In this document: positions 41,866 through 50,316 of the stretch, one piece after another
How positions within the stretch are numbered: position 1 is the stretch's first letter
Layout: each line of letters begins with the position of its first letter
Assembly: GCA_023404095.1 (NCBI GenBank)
Contig: JAEYDD010000045.1
Location: forward strand, 34,121-98,120
Reading direction: 5' to 3'
From: Pseudomonadota bacterium
Lineage (GTDB): Bacteria; Pseudomonadota; Alphaproteobacteria; Rhizobiales; Rhizobiaceae
Length of the DNA stretch: 64,000 nt
The notes under the pieces: model-generated
The model's database searches: none
Told to the model about the DNA's origin: nothing
What the model saw: the letters and a program-made list of their open reading frames with translations, nothing else
Position numbers and translations under genes: made by a program

Positions 41866-42524
41866 TGAACGCGCCCGATTTTTTGCCCCTTGAAAAGCTC
41901 CGCCTGGCGGACCGGCCGCTCATCGTCTGCGATGTCGACGAGGTCGTCCTGGAATATCTGACGCCCTTTACCGCGTTCCTGCGTTCGCGCGACCACGACC
42001 TCTTGCCGCGCTCCTTCCGCCTGCATGGCAACATCGTCGAGCGCGGCACAGGTACCGTCGCCATCGATGCTGTGGTCGATGCGCTGCAGGAGGAGTTCTT
42101 CGCGGCACAGGAGGACTGGCAGACGCCGGCGGCACTGGCCGTCGAGACGCTGATGGCGCTCGGACGCGACGCGGACATCGTCTTTCTCACCGCCATGCCG
42201 CCACGCCATGCCGAGGCGCGCCGCCGGTTGCTGCAGCGGATCGGCCTGACCTTCCCGATGGTGGCGACGGAGGCGGCGAAAGGCCCCGTGGTCCACACCC
42301 TTCATGGCGGGCGCCCGCTGCCGGTCGCCTTCATCGACGACATCCACTACAACCACCGCTCGGTCGGCGAGAGCGTGCCCGACGCGCTGCTCGTGCGGCT
42401 GATGGCGAACAAGGCCTTTCTCGCCATGGCGCCGGACCCGGGCGAACGGGTCTGCTGCGCCACATGCTGGAACGAGGCCGACCGCCTGATCCGCACGCAC
42501 TTCCAGGGCGCGCGCCACTCCTGA
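41865..42524 (+). CDS. HAD-like hydrolase family protein of unknown substrate
   Basis: 219 aa. The N-terminal motif RPLIVCDVDEVVLEYLTPF carries the DxD nucleophile pair of HAD enzymes; LGRDADIVFLTAMPPRHAEA is a motif II-like Thr, and VAFIDDIHYNHRSVGESVPD a motif IV-like acidic pair. A C-terminal Cys pair (RVCCATCWNEADRL) is unusual. The ATG at 41865 overlaps the DUF3572 stop (TGATG); a GTG one codon earlier is equivalent. Rhizobial conserved hypothetical as far as I know. Confidence 0.75.
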   Translation: MNAPDFLPLEKLRLADRPLIVCDVDEVVLEYLTPFTAFLRSRDHDLLPRSFRLHGNIVERGTGTVAIDAVVDALQEEFFAAQEDWQTPAALAVETLMALGRDADIVFLTAMPPRHAEARRRLLQRIGLTFPMVATEAAKGPVVHTLHGGRPLPVAFIDDIHYNHRSVGESVPDALLVRLMANKAFLAMAPDPGERVCCATCWNEADRLIRTHFQGARHS

Positions 42525-42628
42525 TGGGCGCAACGCGCGGACGGGGAAGCGGAATGCGGCTGTGGCAGGCATAAGCTTCTCTTTTCGACGGGCTTGAGGA
42601 TCACAATCTTAGGCGCTAATGTGCAAAT

Positions 42629-42643
42629 GTTCAACGTTTGTTC
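42629..42643 (+). promoter_or_regulatory. LexA (SOS) box of dinB
   Basis: GTTC-AACGTTT-GTTC matches the alphaproteobacterial LexA site GTTC-N7-GTTC exactly. It lies just downstream of a TTGAGG-N17-CTAATG promoter candidate (42594-42622), covering the expected transcription start and ending 6 nt before the dinB ATG. Confidence 0.85.
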
Positions 42644-42649
42644 CGATCG

Positions 42650-43936
42650 ATGCAGGCTGACGAGATACGCCATCCGGGATTTTGTCGCGATTGCCTGGAC
42701 GGGCAGCCGCCAGCGCAACGCCGTTGCCGGAAATGCGGCAGCCCCCGGCTCATCTATCACGACGAACTCTATGGCCTGACGCTGGCACATATCGACTGCG
42801 ACGCCTTCTACGCCTCGATCGAAAAGCGCGACAATCCGGACCTTGCCGACAAGCCCGTGATCATAGGCGGCGGAAAACGCGGCGTCGTCTCCACCGCCTG
42901 CTACATCGCCCGCATTCATGGCGTACGGTCGGCCATGCCCATGTTCAAGGCGCTCGAAGCCTGTCCCCAGGCCGTCGTCGTCAAGCCCGACATGGAAAAG
43001 TACGTGCGCGTCGGCCGGCAGATCCGGGCCATGATGGAGGAGTTGACGCCGCTGGTGCAGCCGCTTTCCATCGACGAGGCCTTTCTGGAGCTGAAGGGAA
43101 CCGAACGCCTGCACCATGACCCGCCGGCCCGCGTGCTGGCCCGCTTTGCGCAGCGGGTCGAACAGGAGGTGGGGATTACGATTTCCGTCGGCCTATCCTA
43201 CTGCAAGTTCCTTGCAAAGGTCGCTTCCGACCTGCAGAAACCGCGCGGCTTTTCGGTCATCGGCCAGGCGGAGGCGCTGGAGTTCCTGCGGCCCCGCTCG
43301 GTGCGGCTGATCTGGGGCGTGGGCAAGGCATTCGCCGAGACGCTGGAGCGGGATGGCATCCGCGAAATCGGCCAGTTGCAGACGATGGAGGAGACCGAAC
43401 TGATGCGCCGCTACGGCGTGATGGGCAAGCGGCTCTACCATCTGTCGCGCGGACAGGACGACCGCCAGGTGCACCTGAACGACGCGGCCAAGAGCGTGTC
43501 GTCAGAGACGACGTTTTTCGACGACATTTCCGCCTATGACGACCTCGTCACGCATCTGCGCCGTCTCGCCGAACAGGTGGCAGCGCGGCTGCGCAAGGCC
43601 GACATCGCCGGCCAGACGGTGGTGCTGAAACTGAAGACGGCGGACTTCAAGAGCCGCACGCGCAACCGCAAGCTTGAAGATCCGACCATGCTGGCCGACC
43701 GCATCTTCCGCATCGGCATGGAGCTTCTGAAGAAGGAAGCGGACGGAACCAAGTTCCGCCTCATCGGCATCGGCGTTTCCGATCTCTGCGATCCGCAGCG
43801 CGCCGATCCACCCGACCTCGTCGATCCGCTGGCGAGCCGCCGCGCCGCCGCCGAGGCCGCCGTCAACGTTCTGCGCGACAAGTTTGGCAAGAAGAGCGTG
43901 GAGACGGGCTACACGTTCGGCAAGGAGCGGCGATAG
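42650..43936 (+). CDS. dinB: DNA polymerase IV with N-terminal zinc-ribbon-like extension
   Basis: 428 aa from the ATG at 42650. Y-family translesion polymerase: LAHIDCDAFYASIEKRDNPDL, the catalytic VQPLSIDEAFLELKG, helix-hairpin region SVRLIWGVGKAFAETLERDG, and little-finger domain ending VETGYTFGKERR without an obvious beta-clamp motif beyond QRADPPDLVDPLA. Before the polymerase comes a FCRDCLDGQPPAQRRCRKCG segment, a four-Cys ribbon (CxxC-x9-CxxC) kept in this rhizobial DinB group. Under an SOS box, so damage-inducible. Confidence 0.95.
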   Translation: MQADEIRHPGFCRDCLDGQPPAQRRCRKCGSPRLIYHDELYGLTLAHIDCDAFYASIEKRDNPDLADKPVIIGGGKRGVVSTACYIARIHGVRSAMPMFKALEACPQAVVVKPDMEKYVRVGRQIRAMMEELTPLVQPLSIDEAFLELKGTERLHHDPPARVLARFAQRVEQEVGITISVGLSYCKFLAKVASDLQKPRGFSVIGQAEALEFLRPRSVRLIWGVGKAFAETLERDGIREIGQLQTMEETELMRRYGVMGKRLYHLSRGQDDRQVHLNDAAKSVSSETTFFDDISAYDDLVTHLRRLAEQVAARLRKADIAGQTVVLKLKTADFKSRTRNRKLEDPTMLADRIFRIGMELLKKEADGTKFRLIGIGVSDLCDPQRADPPDLVDPLASRRAAAEAAVNVLRDKFGKKSVETGYTFGKERR

Positions 43937-44327
43937 AACTGCAAGGCACGGCGGGCGCCGGCGAGAATGCGCGCTGTTACGCGAAGCCAAGCTATGGGGC
44001 AGAAGCGGCGCGGCGGCCGCGACCCTGCTCGCCGCTACAGTCAATCGGAACCTCCCCGCCCCTCCCTGATCGGCTTTTGCGCGGCTGCGATGTCTGTGGC
44101 CCCCTGCAGCCCTCCGAAATCGCGGCTGACACGCGTCACCGGATCTCGATATGGCTGCGAAGCCGCGCCAGCACGGTAGCGCTGCTCTTTGAAACCAGCT
44201 CGCGCCTGATGCTCACAAGGTCGCGCCGCCGCTGCGAACCGCGCCTCCGGCGCTTCCTTCCTAAAGCCTTCTTTACGATCTCCGTAATAAACTCGGCACT
44301 TCCCATGTATTGCGTAAGGACGGGAAC
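43937..44327. other. 391-bp region between dinB and the L,D-transpeptidase gene
   Basis: No gene that I can support. Several short plus-strand frames (43967-44179, 44077-44445) and one very long minus-strand frame running through the next gene (44136-46016) look like GC-driven shadows. The last 80 bases before 44328 become less GC-rich and probably hold the promoter of the L,D-transpeptidase gene. Confidence 0.5.
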
Positions 44328-45629
44328 ATGCTTTTGCGTTTCGCCGCCGGGTTCGGCCTCTTTGCCCTCACCACGACGACCGCACTTGCCGGTACCATCG
44401 AAGGTCCGTTGCAGATCATCGTCTCGCGGGACCTCCAGACGCTGAAGGTCTACGACGGCGATACGGTCGTTGCCAGTTCCAACGTGTCCAGCGGCAAGCA
44501 AGGTCATACGACCCCGACCGGCATCTTCTCCATCCTGGAGAAGAAGCGCATGCACCATTCCAATCTCTACGACGACGCGCCCATGCCGTTCATGCAGCGG
44601 CTGACATGGTCCGGCATCGCCCTGCACGCCTCCAGCCACGTGCCGGCCTATCCCGCCTCGCATGGCTGCGTGCGCATGCCCGATGCTTTCGCCAAGACGC
44701 TCTACCGCATGACCCAACGCGGGGGCCATGTCCTGATCACCGGCGGCGATGCCGCGCCGCGCCGGATCGACCATCCCGGACTGTTCCGGCCGATAGCGGC
44801 ACCGGCCGACGGGCGCGAGCTCCTCTCCGACGCCTCGCTGCGGCCGACGATCCCGAACGCGTCCGAGGGCGCCGTCGAGGTTGCCATGCACATGCCGAAG
44901 GAGCCTTGGCCGAAGCCGCTGCTGCAGCGGCCGGCAGGCGATCCGATCCGCATCCTGATCACGCGGGCGACGCCTCGCGATGCGACGAAGGACCTGCAGA
45001 CCTCGTTGAACGCGCTCGGTTTCGACGCGGGCGCCGCCGACGGCGTGGCGGGGCAGAAGACGTCGGAGGCGATCCGCGCCTTCCAGGCGGCGGAAGGAAT
45101 GCCGGCGGACGGGAACGCGACCGCCGCGCTGATGGAAGCCGTTCTGAAGAAGGCAGGGAGGGATGCGCCGTCCAATGGCAGAATCTCGGTCCGCAAGGCG
45201 TTCCAGACAGTCCTGGAAGCGCCGGTCACGATCAAGGACCCCGCGGCGGAACTGGGAACCCAGTTCCTTCTCGCGCGCACCGCAGAGGGCGGCGGCGACA
45301 TCGATTGGTTCGCCGTCACGCTGGACAACCGGCTTCCCCCCGCGACGCGCAAGCGGCTTGGCCTTGCCGATGACGGTTCGATTGCACAGCCATCGTCCGA
45401 TCCCCTTGCAAGCGTTCTCGACCGCATCGAGGTGCCGGACGACGTCCGCAAGAAAATCGACGCGATGATCGGGGACGGCGCATCGGTGACGATTACCGAC
45501 ACGGGCTATGAAACCGAGACCGGCAAGGGCACAGATTTCATCACCCTGACGCGACCCGGCCCGCCCGGCGCCTACTCCTCTTCGGGTGTCCTGCGTCGGA
45601 AGGAATCCTCGATCGTCAGGATCGAGTGA
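44328..45629 (+). CDS. L,D-transpeptidase (YkuD) with peptidoglycan-binding domain
   Basis: 433 aa from the ATG at 44328, with AAGGACGGG upstream. Signal peptide (LLRFAAGFGLFALTTTTALA), YkuD domain at about residues 30-150 with active site ALHASSHVPAYPASHGCVRMP, then a linker and a PG_binding_1 domain (TKDLQTSLNALGFDAGAADG, KTSEAIRAFQAAEGMPADGN). The last 150 residues (a KIDAMIGDGASVTITDTGYE region) resemble no family known to me. Forms 3-3 crosslinks or attaches proteins to peptidoglycan in the periplasm; Rhizobiales encode many such enzymes. Confidence 0.92.
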   Translation: MLLRFAAGFGLFALTTTTALAGTIEGPLQIIVSRDLQTLKVYDGDTVVASSNVSSGKQGHTTPTGIFSILEKKRMHHSNLYDDAPMPFMQRLTWSGIALHASSHVPAYPASHGCVRMPDAFAKTLYRMTQRGGHVLITGGDAAPRRIDHPGLFRPIAAPADGRELLSDASLRPTIPNASEGAVEVAMHMPKEPWPKPLLQRPAGDPIRILITRATPRDATKDLQTSLNALGFDAGAADGVAGQKTSEAIRAFQAAEGMPADGNATAALMEAVLKKAGRDAPSNGRISVRKAFQTVLEAPVTIKDPAAELGTQFLLARTAEGGGDIDWFAVTLDNRLPPATRKRLGLADDGSIAQPSSDPLASVLDRIEVPDDVRKKIDAMIGDGASVTITDTGYETETGKGTDFITLTRPGPPGAYSSSGVLRRKESSIVRIE

Positions 45630-45746
45630 GCGTATATGCCTTCCTCCAGCACTGACATTAAAGCCTCCCCATTCGCGGTCGTCTTGTCGGGGCGTGACGC
45701 TGGTGCTACGCCACGGCCAGACATTCGCCATGGGAGAAAACCAGAG

Positions 45747-46733
45747 ATGAGACACCGTCACTTCGGACGCACCGCCTTCACGACCACCGATATCGGTTTC
45801 GGCGCCTGGCAGATCGGCGGCGCCTGGGGCGATGTCAGCGAAGCGGACGGACGCGCGGCGCTGAATGCAGCGCTCGACGCCGGCATGACCTTCATCGACA
45901 CCGCCGACGTCTACGGCGACGGCCGTTCGGAAAAGATCATAGCCGATGTGCTCAAGGCGCGCGGCGGCATACGGCCGATGGTCGCGACAAAGGCCGGCCG
46001 GCGGCTTTCGCCGCATGTGGCCGATGGCTACACCAAGGCCAACCTAGAAGCCTTCATCGATCGCAGCCTGAAGAACCTCGAGGTCGACTGCCTCGATCTC
46101 GTGCAGCTTCATTGCCCGCCGACGGAGGTCCTTTACCGGCCGGAAGTGTTTGCCGGACTGGACGACCTGAAGACCGCCGGCAAGATCGCCAACTACGGCG
46201 TCAGCGTCGAGAAGGTCGAGGAAGCGCTGAAGGCGATCGAGTATCCCGGCGTCGTCAGCATCCAGATCATCTACAACATCTTCCGCCAGCGTCCCGCTGA
46301 CCTGTTCTTCAAGGAAGCCCAGCGCCGCAACGTCGCCGTCATCGCACGCGTGCCGCTGGCAAGCGGCCTTCTGTCCGGCAAGATCACGCGCGACACCCAG
46401 TTCGCGGCCGACGACCATCGCAACTTTAATCGCCACGGCGAATCCTTCGACGTCGGCGAGACCTTTGCCGGCGTGCCGTTCGACGTAGGCCTGCAGGCGG
46501 TCGAGGAAATCCGCAAGCTGGTGCCGGCCGGCATCGGCATGGCGGCGTTCGCGCTGCGCTGGATCCTGATGAACGACGCCGTCAGCGTCGTGATTCCGGG
46601 TGCCCGGAATGCCGCGCAGGCGCAAGCCAATGCGAAGGCCGCCGAGCTGGCTCCGCTGTCGGCAGACGTGATGGCAGCCACCGCAGAAATCTACGACCGC
46701 CTGATCGCACCCCACGTGCACCAGCGCTGGTAG
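45747..46733 (+). CDS. Aldo/keto reductase
   Basis: 328 aa from the ATG at 45747 with GGGAGA 11 nt upstream; the frame is open to 45636 without homology. TIM-barrel AKR motifs: FIDTADVYGDGRSEK (Asp, Tyr), MVATKAGRRLSPH (Lys), LVQLHCPPTEVLYRPE (His), and the NADPH-binding end VVIPGARNAAQAQAN. Reduces carbonyls to alcohols with NADPH; natural substrate unknown. Single gene followed by a strong terminator. Confidence 0.93.
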   Translation: MRHRHFGRTAFTTTDIGFGAWQIGGAWGDVSEADGRAALNAALDAGMTFIDTADVYGDGRSEKIIADVLKARGGIRPMVATKAGRRLSPHVADGYTKANLEAFIDRSLKNLEVDCLDLVQLHCPPTEVLYRPEVFAGLDDLKTAGKIANYGVSVEKVEEALKAIEYPGVVSIQIIYNIFRQRPADLFFKEAQRRNVAVIARVPLASGLLSGKITRDTQFAADDHRNFNRHGESFDVGETFAGVPFDVGLQAVEEIRKLVPAGIGMAAFALRWILMNDAVSVVIPGARNAAQAQANAKAAELAPLSADVMAATAEIYDRLIAPHVHQRW

Positions 46734-46760
46734 GCTGGTCCCGGCTCCTTCCCGGCATTG

Positions 46761-46791
46761 GCGCCTCGCCCGGTTGCGAGGCGCTTTTTTT
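46761..46791 (+). terminator. Rho-independent terminator of the aldo/keto reductase gene
   Basis: GCGCCTCG (46761-46768) and CGAGGCGC (46777-46784), eight-base loop, then seven T residues (46785-46791). 27 bp after the stop. Confidence 0.92.
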
Positions 46792-46868
46792 CATGATCTA
46801 CGCCCGCCCCCGGCGCCACGCGCAGCAACGAACGCTCGATCTGCGCGCATTTTTGCACATCAACCGTA

Positions 46869-46907
46869 GTGATATCAGCTATCACGCCTATCTATTTCGT
46901 TTATACT
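46869..46907 (+). promoter_or_regulatory. Dyad operator in the -35 position of the binding-protein promoter
   Basis: Perfect inverted repeat GTGATA-TCAGC-TATCAC (46869-46885), 16 bp upstream of a good -10, TATACT (46902-46907). No -35 hexamer is visible; the dyad occupies that place, as expected for an activator-dependent or repressible promoter. The downstream gene starts at 46967. Confidence 0.6.
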
Positions 46908-46966
46908 TGTCGTAGCGCTAGGCTTCCCATCAGCTTCTCAGAAAGCTCCAGACAAGGGGAACAACC

Positions 46967-47743
46967 ATGAAAAAGAGCATTGCTGCACTGGCGTTTACGG
47001 TCGCGGGCCTGCTGGCCGCATCCGCCTCCGCCGAAACATTGAAGATTGGCACCGAGGGCGCCTACCCGCCGTTCAACTACCAAGAAACCAACGGCAAGCT
47101 CGGCGGTTTCGACGTCGAGATCGGCCTTGCCCTGTGCGAGAAGATGAAGGTCGAGTGCGAGGTCGTGGCGCAGGACTGGGACGGCATCATTCCCGGACTG
47201 CAGGCGAAGAAGTATGACATGATCATTGCTTCGATGTTCATCACCGAGGAGCGCAAGAAGCAGGTGTCCTTCACCGACCCCTACTATCTGGCCGCGATGA
47301 CGCACGCCGCACCCAAGGGCGCCAACATCACCGATTTCACCAATGAAGGCATGAAGGGCAAGGCGATCGGCGCCCAGTCCGGTACGACGCAGGCGGACTA
47401 TGTCGCCGCCGTCTATCCGGACGCCGACATCAAGCTCTATCCTACCCAGGACGAGGTCAATCTCGACATGGCCAACGGCCGTCTCGACCTGGAGGTGGGC
47501 GACATGATCCCGCTTCTGGACTGGGTGACGAAGAACGAAGACGGCAAGGCCTGCTGCGAACTGATCGGTGCGCCGATCACTGATCCGAAATTTGTGGGCG
47601 AAGGCGTCGGCATCGCCGTTCGCCAGGACGACAATGCGCTGCGCGAGCGCCTGAACCAGGCCCTGAAGGAAATCCGCGCGGACGGCACCTACCAGAAGAT
47701 CAACGACAAGTACTTCTCGATCGACATCTACACGATGAAGTGA
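46967..47743 (+). CDS. Periplasmic amino-acid-binding protein (Lys/Arg/Orn-type, SBP family 3), orphan
   Basis: 258 aa. Signal peptide MKKSIAALAFTVAGLLAASASA, then LKIGTEGAYPPFNYQETNGK, GGFDVEIGLALCEKMKVECE, DWDGIIPGLQAKKYDMIIAS, FTDPYYLAAMTHAAPKG and a C-terminal EIRADGTYQKINDKYFSIDIY. It is the sensor/receptor of a polar amino acid ABC importer, but no permease or ATPase gene lies nearby, so it must use a transporter coded elsewhere. A LysR regulator and a D-amino-acid dehydrogenase follow on the same strand. Gene starts after AAGGGG. Confidence 0.93.
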   Translation: MKKSIAALAFTVAGLLAASASAETLKIGTEGAYPPFNYQETNGKLGGFDVEIGLALCEKMKVECEVVAQDWDGIIPGLQAKKYDMIIASMFITEERKKQVSFTDPYYLAAMTHAAPKGANITDFTNEGMKGKAIGAQSGTTQADYVAAVYPDADIKLYPTQDEVNLDMANGRLDLEVGDMIPLLDWVTKNEDGKACCELIGAPITDPKFVGEGVGIAVRQDDNALRERLNQALKEIRADGTYQKINDKYFSIDIYTMK

Positions 47744-47942
47744 GTCGGCAGGTCTGGCGAACAAGCTTGCTCGGCGGCGGGACCACGTGCCTTGCCGCCG
47801 GCGCGCGAGCCCCTGCAGATCGCGGCGATCTTCCCGCCAAGAAGGTTCGTACGAGATGCAGGCGGCCTGCCGGCCGCCAAACCGCCAGCAGCGCCGCAGC
47901 CAGCGTCTTGCCTTCTCCGCATAAGCCGTCATAGCTGGTGCC

Positions 47943-48887
47943 ATGCCCACCAATCGCCTCGAACGCTTCGCCCACAACCTCGACTGGAACTTGCTGCGCA
48001 CCTTCGTGGTGGTGGTCGAGGAAGGCAGCATCACCAAGGCGGCAAACCGGCTTCTGCTACAGCAACCGGCCGTCAGCATGGCGTTGAAACGGTTGGAGCA
48101 GACCGTCGGCCACAAGCTGATCGACAGGCGACCGGGGCGATTCGATCTCACCGAGGCCGGTGCACGGCTTCATGCGCTTTGCCGCGACATCTTCACCTCC
48201 GTCGTCCGGTTGCCTGAAGCAATGGAGCCGACCGGCGAAGAGATATCAGGCCACATCACCATCCACACGGTCAGCCACGCCCTGAACCCGGACTGGGACC
48301 GGGCGCTGGCCAGCTTCTTCCGCCTTCATCCCCGCGTGACCGCGGGCGTCAAGGTCGAGACGACCTCGGACGTGATCCGCTCGGTCGAACGCGGCGTCGC
48401 CACGCTCGGCATCTCCGACGGCATCATCCCGGCAGGGCTAAACTGTGCTCCGTTCTGCATCGAGACCTATGCGCTCTACTGCGGCCGCGGCCACCGCCTG
48501 TTCGGCACCGAAGGCATCCGCATCGAGGAATTGCGCGGTGAACCCTACGTCAGTTTCATTTCCGATGTGCTGGGTGGTCCGCATATGGGGCCGGTGACGG
48601 CGGTCCGTGCGATCGGCTCGTTCGGCCAGCAGGTACGCGCGATTGCGTTCAACGTCGAGGAAGTCCTTCGGCTGGTCATCGCGGATGCGGGCATCGGCAT
48701 GCTGCCCGTGCATCTTGCCGCGACGTCGGTGGCTGCCGGCGACCTCTGGCAACTGCCGCCCTATGACGACCTGCCGCAGACCGAGACTTTCCGCATCACC
48801 AATCCAAGTGCCGCCCTCAACCCTGCCGAACGCGCCTTCCTTGCGCACATCGCGGATGTTCCGCTCTGGCAGCATCCAAACGCATAA
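47943..48887 (+). CDS. LysR-family transcriptional regulator
   Basis: 314 aa. N-terminal helix-turn-helix (LRTFVVVVEEGSITKAANRL, LLQQPAVSMALKRLEQTVG), then a substrate-binding-type effector domain (GHITIHTVSHALNPDWDRAL, GIIPAGLNCAPFCIETYALYC). In between the binding protein and the dehydrogenase, all on the plus strand, with 199 bp before it that hold a near-perfect 16-bp palindrome (47758-47773). Most likely controls one or both neighbours in response to their substrate; unlike the classic arrangement it is not divergent from its target. Confidence 0.92.
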   Translation: MPTNRLERFAHNLDWNLLRTFVVVVEEGSITKAANRLLLQQPAVSMALKRLEQTVGHKLIDRRPGRFDLTEAGARLHALCRDIFTSVVRLPEAMEPTGEEISGHITIHTVSHALNPDWDRALASFFRLHPRVTAGVKVETTSDVIRSVERGVATLGISDGIIPAGLNCAPFCIETYALYCGRGHRLFGTEGIRIEELRGEPYVSFISDVLGGPHMGPVTAVRAIGSFGQQVRAIAFNVEEVLRLVIADAGIGMLPVHLAATSVAAGDLWQLPPYDDLPQTETFRITNPSAALNPAERAFLAHIADVPLWQHPNA

Positions 48888-48892
48888 ACGGC

Positions 48893-48949
48893 ATTTATAG
48901 CCGCCTTCATGACTATAAATTTGAGCGACGGTTCCGTCTCCCCTACAAG
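48893..48949 (+). promoter_or_regulatory. LysR-type dyad and promoter in front of the D-amino-acid dehydrogenase gene
   Basis: Perfect inverted repeat ATTTATAG (48893-48900), 12-base spacer, CTATAAAT (48913-48920), directly followed by TTGAGC (48921-48926), a 17-base spacer and TACAAG (48944-48949). The dyad abuts the -35, 85 bp before the ATG; a position suited to LysR-type activation. Confidence 0.65.
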
Positions 48950-49004
48950 ATGCCGTCAACGCGGCCTGCCAAGCACGGCCGGATAGCGGACGGGATGGAC
49001 GAAC

Positions 49005-50129
49005 ATGCAGCACTATGACGTGGCCATTGTCGGTGGCGGGATTGCAGGATTGTCCCTTGCCTATTTCCTTGCGCCGCAACGTTCCGTGGTCGTGCTGGAG
49101 CGCGAAAGCGCGCATGGCTATCACAGCACCGGGCGTTCGGCCGCCGAGTTCACCCTGCGCGACAACACCCCAGCCGTGAACGCACTTGCCCGCGTCAGCC
49201 ACGCCTTCATGTCTGATCCGCCGGCGGAATTTACCACAGTCCCGCTATTGACCAGGCGGGGGAGCCTCTGGATCGGAGAAGCGGGCAAGGAGGAAGCGGT
49301 CGACAGTGCGCGGCGCAAAGCGCAGGCGAGCGGGGCCGACGTGGTGGCTCTCACCGTGGAGGAGGCGGTTGCGCGCGCGCCTTTCCTCGATCCGACCTAT
49401 GTCGCGGCCGCCTATTTCGATCCGGACTACTGGGACATCGACGTCGACGCCCTGCTGCAGGGATATGCGCGCGGTGCGCGTCGATTTGGAGCGGAGTTGC
49501 TGACCGGATCGGAACTCGTCCGTGCCCGACATGAAGATGGCCTATGGCAGATCGAAACGTCGAGGGTCCATCTGTCGGCGGGACTGCTGGTGAATGCGGG
49601 CGGTGGCTGGGCGGACGCGATCGCGCAGATCTGCGGCGTGACGCCCGCCGGCATCGTCCCCCACCGGCGCACGGCGATCACCGTCAACCTGCCGGATGGC
49701 ATCGACGCTTCCGCCTTGCCGGAGATCAACGAGATCGAGGAGACCTACTATTTCAAGCCGGATGCCGGACGCCTGCTGGCCTCACCGGCGGACGAGACGC
49801 CCTGCGAGCCGGCCGACGTGCAGCCCGAAGAGATCGACATCGCCTACGCCGCGCACTATCTGCAGGAAGCAACGACGCTGAGCATCGGCCGGATCGCCAG
49901 CAGTTGGGCGGGCATGCGCAGCTTCTCCGCCGACCGGCTGCCGGTGGTCGGTCCGGCACGCGACAATCCCGCCTTTTTCTGGCTTGCCGGACAGGGCGGC
50001 TATGGCATCCTCACCTCGCCGGCTCTCGGACGGCTTGCGGCGCATCTGCTGACCGGCACTCCGCTGCCGCCGGTCTTTGTCCGCGAGGGCGTCGAGCCGG
50101 CCTCGTTTTCTCCCGCACGCTTCGGCTGA
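49005..50129 (+). CDS. FAD-dependent D-amino-acid dehydrogenase, DauA-like
   Basis: 374 aa. FAD motif VAIVGGGIAGLSLAYFLA, then GYHSTGRSAAEFT, PDAGRLLASPADETPCEPAD, VQPEEIDIAYAAHYLQEATT, WAGMRSFSADRLPVVGPA and GQGGYGILTSPALG: from memory this follows the D-arginine dehydrogenase DauA of Pseudomonas closely. Two DauA substrate-site residues, Glu87 and Tyr53, appear to be Ser and Asp here, so the substrate need not be D-Arg. Deaminates a D-amino acid to a 2-oxo acid, passing electrons to quinones. Next to a LysR gene and a Lys/Arg/Orn-type binding protein. No DauB homologue adjacent. Confidence 0.85.
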   Translation: MQHYDVAIVGGGIAGLSLAYFLAPQRSVVVLERESAHGYHSTGRSAAEFTLRDNTPAVNALARVSHAFMSDPPAEFTTVPLLTRRGSLWIGEAGKEEAVDSARRKAQASGADVVALTVEEAVARAPFLDPTYVAAAYFDPDYWDIDVDALLQGYARGARRFGAELLTGSELVRARHEDGLWQIETSRVHLSAGLLVNAGGGWADAIAQICGVTPAGIVPHRRTAITVNLPDGIDASALPEINEIEETYYFKPDAGRLLASPADETPCEPADVQPEEIDIAYAAHYLQEATTLSIGRIASSWAGMRSFSADRLPVVGPARDNPAFFWLAGQGGYGILTSPALGRLAAHLLTGTPLPPVFVREGVEPASFSPARFG

Positions 50130-50288
50130 GGCCGCGCCGGATCGGGCCGGCCACGGGGAAACAGGAAGCGGCCTGCCCTTCCCCCGGATGGTCTCATCGC
50201 AGCCCTTGCCTTATCCGGCGGCTTTTCCATCTGCCTAAGCAGGCAGGGCTCACCGTTCCAGCAGGTCGAACAACATACGGCGGTAAAG

Positions 50289-50316
50289 CGAAAGGGGCGC
50301 CGAAGCGCCCCTTTCC
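50289..50316 (-). terminator. Rho-independent terminator of secDF
   Basis: Plus-strand AAAGGGGCGC (50291-50300) and GCGCCCCTTT (50305-50314) around CGAA. On the minus strand this is a 10-bp stem with a TTCG loop right after the secDF stop (50317), followed by CGCTTTACC. The stem's own TTT end provides a short T-run. Confidence 0.75.

Noticed and set aside
44136..46016. 626-codon minus-strand frame over the L,D-transpeptidase and aldo/keto reductase
   Set aside because: No family features, Arg/Gly-rich shadow composition, and both plus-strand genes have clear catalytic motifs.
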